Source of the DNA: Bimuria novae-zelandiae CBS 107.79
Taxonomy: Eukaryota > Ascomycota > Dothideomycetes > Pleosporales > Didymosphaeriaceae
Assembly (NCBI GenBank): GCA_010015655.1
Contig: ML976712.1
Coordinates: 400,417-464,416 of the forward strand
Reading direction: 5' to 3'
DNA length: 64,000 bases
In this document: positions 1 through 9,899 of the stretch, piece after piece
Position numbering within the stretch: the first letter of the stretch is position 1
Layout of the letters: each line of letters starts with the position of its first letter
Notes under the pieces: generated by a model
Database searches by the model: none
Told to the model about the DNA's origin: nothing
What the model saw: the letters and a program-made list of their open reading frames with translations, nothing else
Translations under genes and position numbers: made by a program

Positions 1-1760
1 TCTTGCAAGGTCTAGAAGAGGAAGAAGCTCGAGGATTTGCGACTGATTCGGATGTACGCTGGAGGGAGGACGATAGACTCGAACGGGCTAGGAACACACT
101 ATAGGAGGCCATCGATAGCTAAAACAAATACCTTTCTCCCCCGAAATAGATAGCGTGTTTTGGAGTTATGAAAGGCGTGTTGGGATTCGGTTACAGTAGA
201 AAGATCAACGAGGAAATGGGATGAAGTTGACTATGGTCTGTGCGCGGCGCCTGGTCCCGTTAAAGGGCGGAACCCCTGTCTAGCCTTCCTCCAATCATCA
301 ACGACAGCGCTTCGGCGGCATAGGCCCATTTTGGTCTCTTCTCTATTTTTAGGCGTCAATAATTAGCATCAGGGCCTCAACAGGACCCCGCTGACGTCAG
401 GTACAGGATCCCTAGGTTGGTATGCGGAGATATATATCCAGGGCGCACGGCGGTCAAGCGGTACTAAATGGACGAGTGACTGGATCCACTAACCACGTTT
501 GAGGGAGACATATAGGTAGCGTTGTGCAATATATTTTCTGAGCTGCTTGCTTGTCTTTTTCCCCTCTGCAGTCGCGAGCTTGATTTGGTATGTGACACCC
601 CCTCAGCGGAGACATTGATCAATCAAATCAGGGATCGTTGCATTCTATATAGATCCATACAGGTAGAGTGCGGTTCTCTGCAGCACCTTAATTCTATCCC
701 AGACCATCTGCTCCTCTTCTTCTCCCATCCCCACGGTCGTATCAGAGTAGTCAATCTTGAATTCAGCGATATCGAAGCCTCGTGCCTGTACAAGCTCCCC
801 AAACAGGTGGAAGAGTGCAGCCTCGCCAGCATGATAACCTAGGGTGCACCTCATAATGTGGAAAACAAAAGTTATCGACTTCTTGCAGGCGACAACAAGG
901 GCGTTTGCGAGTAGCATTATAGAATCCCTTCGAAGATAATCGTCGCCAGAGGTCTTGTCTACCCGCAAGTGTATCGAGCTTACGTAGCAAAGCGCTGAGA
1001 CGGGGAGAGGGCTTAGGGTCGTAGAGAGTGCGTCGGCCCGTGCTGCACGCGAGCAGAGGAAACGAACACAGACGCCATGGCGAAGTTAGGAGAGACGCCG
1101 TGTTGTTGATCATGGGGGCCGACGTGCTGTTGGCAAATTCAACACAAAGTCTCTTAGTGCCAATGGAGATGCCGCTAGGTATGGAGCTTTTCGTAGTAAA
1201 CTCGTTAAGCGTGCTCTGTGTACTACTTTCGAGGGAGGACGCAGCACTTCGTACAGCGGTGGCCAGACTGCGGACCTTTCTCTCAAATCAGGAGGCTCCG
1301 GGAATGCGAGTGAGCAGGTCTTGTCGCCCTACGATCGTGTGGTCATGCGGCAACCAGTCACGCCGTGCTGTAATATCACCAAGGATGGGTAACTGGGTGA
1401 GATTGAACTGTGTGGCTGGTATCAAGCTCGCCTCGGATAGATAAGATCACTTACATGAAAGCTGGCTATGCCTTGATTGTGCATACGAGGGGTAGTTAGT
1501 ACCATCAGAGCTATCATAAAACCACTTACTGTCAGTACGAAGTTTGTACAGAGGGCTATCAGATGGATCAGTTTGTAAGACGGCATCCTAAGTTCTGGTG
1601 TCCCTGTTGTTGGATGACTTGCCCGTTATATAGATTGTTGCTTGCTTATTCAAGCTCCCGGGCGCCTTATCAGGCCCGAAGCCTGCCAAGCTGCGCAGTG
1701 TTGAAAAGTTTCCTATATGAACCGTCATCCTGCGAGAGTAATTGACTCTTCAGACAAAAA
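1..1760. other. No supportable gene
   Basis: Base composition is normal and there is no RIP signature. Several overlapping open frames of about 60-140 codons occur on both strands (for example 1028-1444 plus and 645-968 minus), but none shows a domain I recognise, convincing splice structure or codon consistency. The minus-strand frame at 645-968 has a protein-like composition (an acidic GMGEEEEQ stretch) and could be an exon or relic of an unknown gene. I see no RNA gene or repeat. Confidence 0.4.
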
Positions 1761-1931
1761 ATGAATTTTAAGTACGCACTTCTCCTCGTCGCTTCGCTCA
1801 CGTCAATCAATGGTGTCCACCAGCATACAAACAACGCAAGCATAGCGCAAATGCACATGGTGGTGCGGCCTTCTCATAAAGCCCCTTCGCTGTCGGACGA
1901 AAACGTGAGCAGATATTCCACCAATACTTGA
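1761..1931 (+). CDS. Possible small secreted peptide (56 aa)
   Basis: This 56-codon ATG frame begins with a good signal-peptide pattern: a lysine near the start, a hydrophobic core (ALLLVASL) and small residues before the likely cleavage site around residue 18. The mature part would be about 38 residues, rich in His, Asn and Ser, with no cysteine. A possible intron donor (GTGAGC) after codon 48, with an acceptor about 54 bp downstream, would replace the C-terminus with a cysteine-bearing tail, so the true end is uncertain. I know no family for it. It may be a small secreted protein or a chance frame; the signal-like N-terminus is the only support. Confidence 0.3.
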   Translation: MNFKYALLLVASLTSINGVHQHTNNASIAQMHMVVRPSHKAPSLSDENVSRYSTNT

Positions 1932-4028
1932 CCCGGGACTGAGTAATGGTGACGCCAGCTTCCCGGAGGAAGGCTGTGTGGTAGGGAACGCCTCCTTCTT
2001 TTCGTCAGAGCCCGCGCGAAAATCGTACGAGCCTGTAGATGCCCGTTCCGCCTGATCCGCTGCCCGCACGCTGATCAGGGAGCTCCCAGCGAAGGCTGCC
2101 TACTCGTCGGCGACTCCGAGACCTAAACTTGGGCTCATATCTTGATCCTGGTGGCGTGGGCCGAAACCTACAGGCAGATTAGCGCCCAAACGGGCTCCTG
2201 CTGAGTCGAGAGGCCGCTCCAGCCCTTCCATCCGTTTTATCTGTAACGCCGGAATGCAATCTGCCGTCATACAGACAGTCATACAGACCCGGGCTCTACT
2301 AATTAGTGTTAAGTGCAGACTGGGCGAGTACATGCCAATACCGTCTGCATGTCTGACCAGCGGGTCGTAGCCTGACTGAGCCCGCTTCATGTGACTCTCT
2401 TGTGAAACTGGGCTTGCAGTTAGGGCAATTTAGGGCAATCGCCTTCCCGAGGCTTGCAATTCCGTAAAAGTATTAAGGGTCCAACCGAAATTGCACGGGC
2501 CTGACCCGTCTTGCTAAGACGCTATTGAGGCGTGCAAGGCGCTTCTATTGCCATTCCATGTGTTTGGTGACGTGGCAGGTTGACGGTCTCCGATACGGGC
2601 TTCTCCAAGGAGGAAACTGAAGGAATGGGAGCATTTCGTTCGTGGACGAGGTCGAGGTAAAGGGTAGTAGGTGCTATGAACACTGCTCAATCATGGCGAA
2701 GGCAAGGGAGCCAGAGCGGCCAAAATCCGGAAAGGGACAGAGCTGCTCGCGGAGTATCGAAGGGAAGATAGGAACTCCCCTAGAGACGCCGCAGCGCCCT
2801 CATCGTCGGTCCGGAAAGGGGGAAAAACTGGAGCCATCCGGGCAGTGCAGCGGTTGCATGATGTGGCAAGGGGTGAGAAAATGCCTCATGGGTAAGCCCG
2901 AGCGACCAATGAGGAGATGGGGAGGGGTTGGGAGAGAAGAGACGATAGAGGGAGAAGGGTAGGCCGGCGAGGGCGGAAGCATCAGAGACCACGCAAGACA
3001 GGATGGTTCCCAATTCCACCGTTATCTGCGGACAGTCCCCTGAACACACCGCATACGAAGAAGCGGCAAAGGAGATCCGAGGAAGACGACGAGGGGGAAG
3101 ATTTGTATCACGCTGAAGCTGCCGTCCGTTTTTTCGCAGCCTGCACGTCCAATTTCGGTGGAGCTCGTTCATTACACCGACGTTTTAATCGATCCGGAGG
3201 AGGCAGTCGATCCCTGATGCCAGTGGTTAGAGCTGGAACCGCAGTGGCCGAACATAGATGCAAACGTGAGCTAGAGTGCTCAGCATCACCGGGAATCGTT
3301 GAGGCGCAGCGAAAAAAAACAAAAGGTACCATCAACCTTGGTGAGGCATTTTAATAATTAGACTGGTGTCGGTGTGTGACACGGCGCGTAGCCCCGTAGC
3401 TGTCTCGTGCAGTAACCGGGTTCGGCGTTCTGGCTATGGCAGCGAAGTGGGTCGTACGAGCATTAGTCTCCGAGACCTTGTTTAGCTGAAGACTGCAATT
3501 TGTAATGCTCTCCGTTGATCCGAGCGAAGTGTTGGCGGTGTGACGTGGTCTTCTAGAACGAAGACATAGAGATCAAGCTCTAGCAAACTTTGTGGGCGCT
3601 ACTCTTGACGTCGTTGGAAAAGGACATAGGAATGACAGCCATCGAAAATTCTGTGCAGGAGTAACGAAGCAGGGAAATGTTAATGCCTGTCGCAGTTGCC
3701 GTTAGGAGAATACTACAGAACGGGAACATTGTGCGGGTACACTTGCCTTCGTGCTGCCACTTAGGAATGGTATGAAATGGTAGTAGGCATGATTTACCGT
3801 GCACAGGACAGTGTACGCAGAAAAAGGCTGGTGAGGGTTAAAAGGTTCTGGCTGAAATAAAATCGGGACGTGGAAAGCTTATTATAAATGACGCTAATTA
3901 TGTAATGAACATGAATCGGTCGCGGACTTAAGAATCTCCGGCGCCAAGAATTGCTGGCTTAGAGGCGTCCATTTTCGAAGGCAAAAGCCTCCAGATATGG
4001 AGGCATCTAAGCCAACCCAACATCGTTT
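1932..4028. other. No supportable gene
   Basis: The stretch is unique-looking DNA of normal composition. A purine-rich segment at about 2640-2960 creates open frames on both strands. The longest plus frame (2917-3354, 145 codons) contains a basic KKRQRR run followed by acidic residues, like a nuclear localisation signal, but has no recognisable domain. Nothing upstream of 4029 resembles the missing copper-A half of the tyrosinase that follows. Confidence 0.4.
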
Positions 4029-4872
4029 ATGGGGAAAGAGTGCGGCTACAAAGGATATCAACCTTACTACAATTGGCCACGCTGGGCCAGTAACCCTGGT
4101 GCGTCGCCCGCTCTTGATGGCTCTGCTACATCCATGGGCGGGAACGGTCTTGGAGGGGACCGTTGTACCAACCAGACCCTTTGGGGCATTCCAACCCAAG
4201 ACGCACCAGTGATCGCGATTCCTCACGGCGCTGGTGGAGGCTGCGTGAATTCAGGGCCCTTCAAGGATTGGAAGGTCAACCTAGATCCTGTCTTCACGGA
4301 CGTGACTTGTGTAACTCCCAACCCCGAGCGAGAGTACAACAGCCTCATGGGCCTCGGTCTCAACACCCGCTGCTTGCGGCGCGACATCTCCTCGTAGACC
4401 TCGATCCAATGGACGAACGACAACATGGTCACCCAGCTGCTCAAAAGCAAGGACATCAAGACCTTCTGGTACGACATGCAGGGTGGCGAGAACCCTTTCG
4501 CGAACAACTTCATGGGTGTTCACACGGCGGGCCACTTCACGATCGGCGGTGACCCGGGCTCCGATTTCGTGGCATCCCCTGGCGACCCTTGGTAAGTCCC
4601 ACACCCGAATTGACGCGTCTCGGCAATATGCTTACTTCACCAGGTTTTTCTTCCACCACGGCCAGATCGACCGCACTTGGTGGACATGGCAGAACCTCGA
4701 CCCTAAGAACCGCGTTAACGCCATCTACGGCACCGTCGTTCTTGCAGATCCGACTGCGCCCAATGCTACACTCGATGATAGCATGAACTTGGGATATGCG
4801 TTCCCGGGTACCGTTACCATTAGGGAGGCCATGAGCACCATGGCTGGACCTTTCTGTTACTCGTACATATAG
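4029..4872 (+). pseudogene. Tyrosinase-family protein, broken
   Basis: Tyrosinases are binuclear copper enzymes that oxidise phenols, in fungi for pigments and specialised metabolites. The frame starts inside the family pattern (a GYKG..PYYNW stretch), continues through the IP.GAGGGCVNSGPFK segment and NTRCLRRDIS, and carries the CuB site: HTAGH in the first exon part and FFFHHGQIDRTWW after an intron at 4593-4643 (GTAAGT...CACCAG). The C-terminus (MAGPFCYSYI) is the usual family end. Two defects are visible. The N-terminal CuA half is absent, with a stop only a few codons upstream of 4029, and an in-frame TAG lies at 4396-4398 just after RRDISS. It is therefore a 5'-truncated pseudogene unless the stop is a sequencing error. 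Neighbours (acyltransferase, NRPS-like fragment) suggest a former metabolite cluster. Confidence 0.8.
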
Positions 4873-5504
4873 GGGACTAGACCATAGAGAGATTCCTTCT
4901 TCTGTATATTTAGCTTTAAACTAATTCGTAATAGAGAATTGGCAATGGCATTTGCGGCGCTCTCGTGATTTCGTGCCAAGGGAGAAACACATCCGAAATT
5001 TCAGCATGGCCTGTGCCAAATTGGGTGGCAGTGATACAAACGCCGTTAAGGGAGATACAGTTTTGCAGCATCGGCTTCGTACCGTTTTTACTAGACAGCT
5101 TGGCTCTTTTAGACTCTTTTCATCATAGACGGAAGGTGACGCGAGGTGGAGCAGAAGGGTGTATTTCGACGAGTGGGTTTTACGATGGCACGCCCACTGG
5201 TTCTCACGCGTTGACAATCGTCGGAGATATAATATCGCTACATTTACTGATTAAGAAAGAGCGAAAGGACGCCGAGGATGGGTGATGGCGAAGTGCGACT
5301 GAAGATGTCCGTTGAGGAAGGCTCCGCCCGCCCGGGAATCCGCCCCGCAGTGGCGCCCATGTTCTGCAACGGCCAAACCGGAACCATTTAATCCTCCGAC
5401 CGACTAACCCACAATTCTCAGGATTTTTCATGTTCCTGGGCCTCTCGAACATTTCACAGCTCCAACTCTAATGCCTCAACTCTACAACACACTGCACGGG
5501 TGGG
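4873..5504. other. Intergenic, no gene seen
   Basis: Normal-composition DNA between the tyrosinase relic and the acyltransferase gene. Open frames here are short, and none has recognisable content. It presumably includes the promoter of the downstream gene, but I see no clear TATA box. Confidence 0.45.
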
Positions 5505-6774
5505 ATGGGAACGATGACGTCATACTGGGCTCCTGTCCTTGAGGAGGATTTGCTCCACCAACTGCTCCGCGATACGCCGCCAGCGATTGTCGCACTCCTC
5601 ATTCCGGCGGTTTTCATGTACCTGAGCTTTTATGCTTTGGCAAAAAAATGGTACTGGACGAGCCGGGCGTTGGTGGCACCGACACTACTTCTGTTCTGGG
5701 CGAGCATTGAGATCGCGCCCGTGAGATGTTTAGCGTTGCGAGGAGTCTTCGATTTCGGAAGTAAGTATCGTTATATTGTGTGACGGTTAAGAACATTCTA
5801 CTCCGACAGGAGCAGAAGCTTAGCCTTTTGCTCCCCGACATATTGAGAACAGTCTATTGCCTATTTGTACTTATCGCATTTATTCCACTGCATTGCCGTA
5901 AAAAGCAGACTTCACTCTCGCAATAGCACTAATATTCATACTCTTGCGCTAACCTCCATTAGTTGCCATTGGAATCATGAAACTACTTGAGCTACATTTG
6001 CTGTCTTTGCAGAAATCTCTTCCTGAATACGCTGCCGGAATCCCACCGCGACCGACCATCATGGCGCTGCTCTGGCTCACCGAGCTGCGTTACGAATCGT
6101 TCACACCGAACCCAATCCGACTAGCGCCACTCCCACGGTATCCCTTCCCCTCGTCCCCCAAGAAGAGGAGGATCTTCTATTCAGAACCTGTACAGCTTCT
6201 CATCCACATTGCTATTTTTGTTACCCTGCAGAGTATGCCCCAATATGCACCCGTAAAAGCATTCGGCGTCCTACTGAGCATCTGGATTGTCTTCACCGCC
6301 TGCCAAATCGCTTTCCGATACACAAATAGCCCTCCACTACTCGGACCCATCTTCCTCGCCGACAGCCTAGCGACCTTCTGGACCGAAACATGGCATAATG
6401 TCTTCACCTCACCATGCCTCACGCTTGCCTACAACCCGACCCTGTGGATGCTTACGAAGTTCGCGGTACCTCGTAAGATTGCACGCGCATTCGCGGTCAT
6501 TGCGTCTTTCGCTCTCATGGCCGTCTTCCATGCCGAGGTCATGTCGCCCATTCTTTCACGGGAAGGAAAGATGCGGATTGGTTTGTTCTTCGTGCTAAAC
6601 GGATTGTTTACGGTGATTGAAGCGGCGTTATGGGGGAAGAAGAGGGATTGGCGGCGTGCGTTAATGGCTTGGATTATTGAGCTTTCGCTGGCGAGCTGGG
6701 CGGTTGAGACGGCTCAAGTGGCTGATGGATTGCTGAATGCGGACTGGAGGGGACTTTGCAGGCCCAATATATGA
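5505..6774 (+). CDS. Wax-synthase-domain (MBOAT-like) membrane acyltransferase
   Basis: This gene encodes a predicted multi-pass membrane acyltransferase of the wax-synthase domain family, which in ascomycetes often acetylates or acylates small specialised metabolites. Two exons fit: 5505-5760 and 5963-6774, joined across a 202-bp intron (donor GTAAGT, acceptor CCATTAG) that keeps phase and restores a continuous FDFG-IAIGIMKLLEL junction, giving about 355 residues. At least six hydrophobic segments are visible. The family signature FW.ETWHNVF lies near residues 224-233. A conserved histidine in FHAE near residue 275 matches the catalytic His of MBOAT-type enzymes. Length is normal for the family and no internal stop is seen. 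The broken tyrosinase upstream and the adenylation-domain fragment downstream suggest it belonged to a metabolite cluster. Substrate is unknown. Confidence 0.8.
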
Positions 6775-7165
6775 GGAAGGGAAAATGGTTGCCATGATGG
6801 GGTCGTTGAGTGAGGGGTCAGGTTTCGGGCAGTATACTTCCGCTGCACGATACTCACGCTGAAAGGAAGGACGTTCTAAAGAGGGCTCGGAGGCTAGTTA
6901 TCCATCGCTTAATTGCGAACCCTACTCACTTAACTAAATCAACCCACTTGTGTACGTCCTTGCGGCGCAGTGGAGGAGACGTGATTTCCGCAACTGTGCC
7001 GCTTTGCTTACCTGTATCGCGCGCTTGGCACTAGGAGTTCTCCCCACGAACAACTTCACCCTTTGCTCTTCTTTTCCCTAATTACAAAAGAAGTCCCCGT
7101 CGTGACTCGTCATGGTGCACGACAAAAGTTTGGGTCACTGACTTCTGGTCACACTCATTGATCAG
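6775..7165. other. Intergenic, no gene seen
   Basis: About 390 bp of normal-composition DNA with only a short unconvincing plus-strand frame (6810-7034). Likely 3' flank of the acyltransferase. Confidence 0.4.
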
Positions 7166-7633
7166 TACGCTGCTACAGAGCTGTCGTCTGTGTGGGGTGC
7201 CATTGCATCAAATGAGAATGATCTTTCTCAAGAATTCAAAGATATCACATATCAAAAGTTTGCAAACGCTATTAGTCTTGCGGCGACCTGGCTCCAAGAT
7301 CACCTCCCGCTGCCGACGTGTGATTTCCAGACCATCACCTACGTTGGTCCAAAAGACGTCCGCTACCCAATCATTGCTGTAGCGGCTGCGAAGCTCAAAA
7401 AGAAGGTGGGCCTGCATCTACCTTTATGTATCTATATCCCGACGCTGAAGTTTTAAGCTGCTTCTGCCCTCACCCTTCGCCTCCACCAGTGCCCAAGTCT
7501 ATCTCATTGGAGCCTCAAAATGCGAGGTATATCTACACGGAGGGCCACTGGACAGCGAAACTCGTGGAATCCTCTCAGCAAACAACAACATAGATTTCAT
7601 GCAAATACCTTCACCTTCAAACTTCCTGTGGTA
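7166..7633 (+). pseudogene. NRPS-like adenylation-domain fragment
   Basis: The frame around 7166-7405 contains the N-terminal pattern of fungal adenylate-forming reductases and NRPS-like enzymes: W.AIAS....L, DITYQKFANAI, and the characteristic ITYVGPKDVRYPII..AAAKLKKK, equivalent to the YLGPNDLRY motif. A donor-like GTGGGC after the KKK codons and an acceptor near 7489 define a possible intron, but the phase does not join cleanly to the best downstream frame (YLIGASKCEVYLH....IDFMQIPSPSNFL, to about 7630), so a frame error or lost segment is likely. Everything after this, including the ATP-binding SGSTG loop, is absent. The relic covers about 150 of the roughly 1000 residues expected. The adjacent transposon island begins 240 bp further on. 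Confidence 0.65.
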
Positions 7634-7869
7634 ATCTGCGGCAGAGCTGTCGGCATGATATGCTGGAACATACTGTTTTACAGCTAGTTTGAGCGCCGCC
7701 GAAGGCTCCTTAGATGAATGTGGGTATCCACGAATGTGCTGACACGGCACCACGTGCTCTATTACATCGAATGCACGGTCTGGGTCGGCCTCGGGCGCCA
7801 TCGCTAGTTGTGGAGGAGTAAAGTTGTTGTACAGCAGACCCAGAATGAAGAGGGTGCCTGTAGGTAAGC

Positions 7870-7878
7870 GCTAGCGCC
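7870..7878. repeat. 9-bp target-site duplication, left copy
   Basis: GCTAGCGCC here is repeated exactly at 37087-37095, directly flanking inverted AGTGTGTC termini. Nine-base duplications are typical of Mutator-like (MULE) DNA transposons. Confidence 0.6.
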
Positions 7879-7887
7879 TAGTGTGTC

Positions 7888-8005
7888 CATCAAGCAAGTA
7901 AAGTAAAAAATCACCCCTTTACTTTACTTGCTTGATGAAATCCTTTACTTTACTTGCTTACTTAATAAGAAACCTTTACTTTACTTGCTTGCTTAACATT
8001 ACTTA
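7888..8005. repeat. Subterminal repeats and 20-bp hairpin of the island's left end
   Basis: Arms 7888-7907 and 7918-7937 form a perfect 20-bp inverted repeat (CATCAAGCAAGTAAAGTAAA and its complement) with a 10-nt loop. From 7918 the motif TTTACTTTACTTGCTT occurs three times, at intervals of about 26-31 bp. The right terminus of the island carries related copies. Confidence 0.8.
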
Positions 8006-8136
8006 GTGATATTTCTCGATTCGAATCTATAATATATCTATAAGAGTATACTAGTTCGAAGCAGGTGCTTTTAATATTTAATCGCTACTATAGTGTCTAA
8101 ATTAAGGCGATTTCGTTTATCTATAATAACCTTCTT

Positions 8137-8274
8137 CTATACAACCTCACTTGCCATTGCTAGTAGTGGTGTTGAGTAACGCTTTGATTGGCGGCGTAGG
8201 CTCTTACGTGCGGAGTAAGAGGGAATGTGGAGGTATGCTCCCGCTCGTTTCCTCTGCTTAGCAGCGTGTCGGCC
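8137..8274. repeat. 138-bp direct repeat, copy A (little RIP)
   Basis: The copy starts CTATACAACCTCACTTG and ends CAGCGTGTCGGCC. Copy B (8507-8644) has the same length and differs only where A has C or G and B has T or A. A is thus close to the ancestral state. Origin unknown. Confidence 0.85.
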
Positions 8275-8359
8275 TAAACGCAGACTATGTAGAAAGCAAA
8301 TATAACTAACTATATATCTATTAATTATTAAACGCTAGGTACTAAGGGAGGAGGGAGGG

Positions 8360-8503
8360 TAAAATTTGCGCAGTATTTGTACGAATTCCTGTAGTGGCAA
8401 TAAGGTAGTAGGTAGATAGGGGCATTGTCTGGATGCATTACTTCTTTATAATGCTACACTTCTTTGTGTAGTGCTTGGCGGCTTAATTAAGTATAGAACC
8501 TTT
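8360..8503 (-). mobile_element. hAT transposase fragment (second copy of hAT-2 C-terminus)
   Basis: This stretch aligns base for base with about 28980-29126, the dimerisation-domain end of hAT-2, with mainly C/T and G/A differences. It is an isolated fragment sandwiched between the two 138-bp direct repeats. Confidence 0.7.
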
Positions 8504-8506
8504 TAT

Positions 8507-8644
8507 CTATACAACCTCACTTGCTATTATTAGTAGTAGTGTTAAGTAACGCTTTAATTAGCGGCGTAGGCTCTTACGTATAGAGTAAGAGGGAATATAG
8601 AGGTATACTTTTACTTATTTCCTCTGCTTAGCAGCGTGTTGGCC
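8507..8644. repeat. 138-bp direct repeat, copy B (RIP-mutated)
   Basis: RIP-mutated partner of 8137-8274. About twenty substitutions, all C to T or G to A relative to copy A. Confidence 0.85.
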
Positions 8645-8809
8645 ACTCCTACGCTATTTATTATTATTATTTTAGGTTTAGGTTAAGTAGTAAGGTCTAG
8701 CCTGTAAGGAACTATTTTTATAGGGCGAATAGCTAATATAAGTTAGTTTTATAGTAGCGTCTTACTGCGTTCGAGGACTATCTGCCTAAGGCCTATATCT
8801 GTTCTACGG

Positions 8810-9420
8810 TGAGGTGTTAATCGTAGGCGTGTTGGGCCGCCCCTTTGCGGAAGCTGTGGCCTGTGTAGCCTAGAGCACTTCTGCCGTATCTCTAAAGGCG
8901 GGCTAATAGTAGCTGTAGCACTCTTGCACGTGTGAAGGCTCCGTTATAGAGGCGAAAGAGTGGCTAATTATCCTCTAGTTAGCTCCGTAACAGAAAATGG
9001 CCCTAGCCTTGTTACGGGAAGCAATTTTAGTCCTGTTACAGGAAAGAGTCCTATTATAAGAGGTTCATTATGTGCTAGCTTAGGCAGGCAGCGTTGTATA
9101 ATGCTATAATAACTATGTTTACGCCTTTGTTATTAAGGTCTATCTTGCTCTGTAGAAGATGTAAAACAAAGTGGTCTCTCGTTATTAAGCCTGTTACGCA
9201 GCGGCGGGTAAGATTTTCTATATAAAAACGTCTTATATCTTTAAGATCTAAATCTTTATAGGTAAATTTACCTGTTCTTAGAAAGCCTATAAAGGCTAGT
9301 AAGAACGCTACGTTTAGATTAACTATATCTACTAGGTGCTCTCTACTAAATACTCTTTTTAAGAGTATATTAATTAGCGTGTCTTTTATAATTAGTACTT
9401 AATTATATCTTAACTTCTTT
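8810..9420 (-). pseudogene. Tyrosine recombinase of the DIRS-like element
   Basis: On the minus strand a frame near 9260-9400 reads AFLLAFIGFLRTGKFTY followed by LTRR, matching the first catalytic-arginine region of fungal retroelement tyrosine recombinases (family pattern AFAGFLRMGEFT). Further along, near 8840-8870, GYTGHSFRKGAAQHA supplies the H..R box. The catalytic tyrosine should lie just downstream but is not clearly visible. Stops and frame changes interrupt the gene, as expected of RIP. Confidence 0.65.
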
Positions 9421-9697
9421 AGAAATAGGTTCTTTGCGCCTTATATAAGCCTTTAGATATAACTACTGTCGAATACATTAATTAGGAGGTCAAGATCTAT
9501 ATAGACTAATTGTAGAGCTGCGACGTAGCTCTAGATTATTATGCTATTAATTTGGCCTTATAGCGAGAGGTTACTACTATTTGCCTATTCTACTATTTAA
9601 TAACTAAGGCTAGTGCGCGTTGCTAGTTATTTTAGGAAATTATTTAGTGCACAGAACTACTCGTAGGACTTAGCTACTAAGCTATAGTTTTATCTTA

Positions 9698-9877
9698 TGT
9701 AAGCAGGTGGGTGGTATGTGTGAAGGTAGTATATTGTGTGTGTAATTGTCTGAGTTGCTCTGTGTGTTGTTCTGTGTTGTGTTGTGTGTACATGGAGTGA
9801 TCAGAGGCTCGTATATAGAGATAGAGCTGACTCATGAGACTAGTGTCGTCATGTGACATATCTCTGGGCTGCTTACA
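9698..9877. mobile_element. Solo LTR 1 (180 bp, TSD TCTTA)
   Basis: The sequence begins TGTAAGCAG and ends CTGCTTACA, a perfect 9-bp inverted end, and is flanked by TCTTA at 9693-9697 and 9878-9882. CA and TG dinucleotides are abundant, so it has escaped most RIP although the surrounding element is saturated. It is a recombined LTR remnant inside the DIRS-like element. Confidence 0.85.
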
Positions 9878-9899
9878 TCTTATATTAGGGTTAAGGCCT

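Noticed and set aside
522..1444. Overlapping frames on both strands near the left edge
   Set aside because: No domain recognised and strands conflict; kept only as a note in the region entry.
2917..3354. 145-codon plus-strand frame with a nuclear-localisation-like run
   Set aside because: Purine-rich DNA creates open frames on both strands here; no domain and no splice structure.
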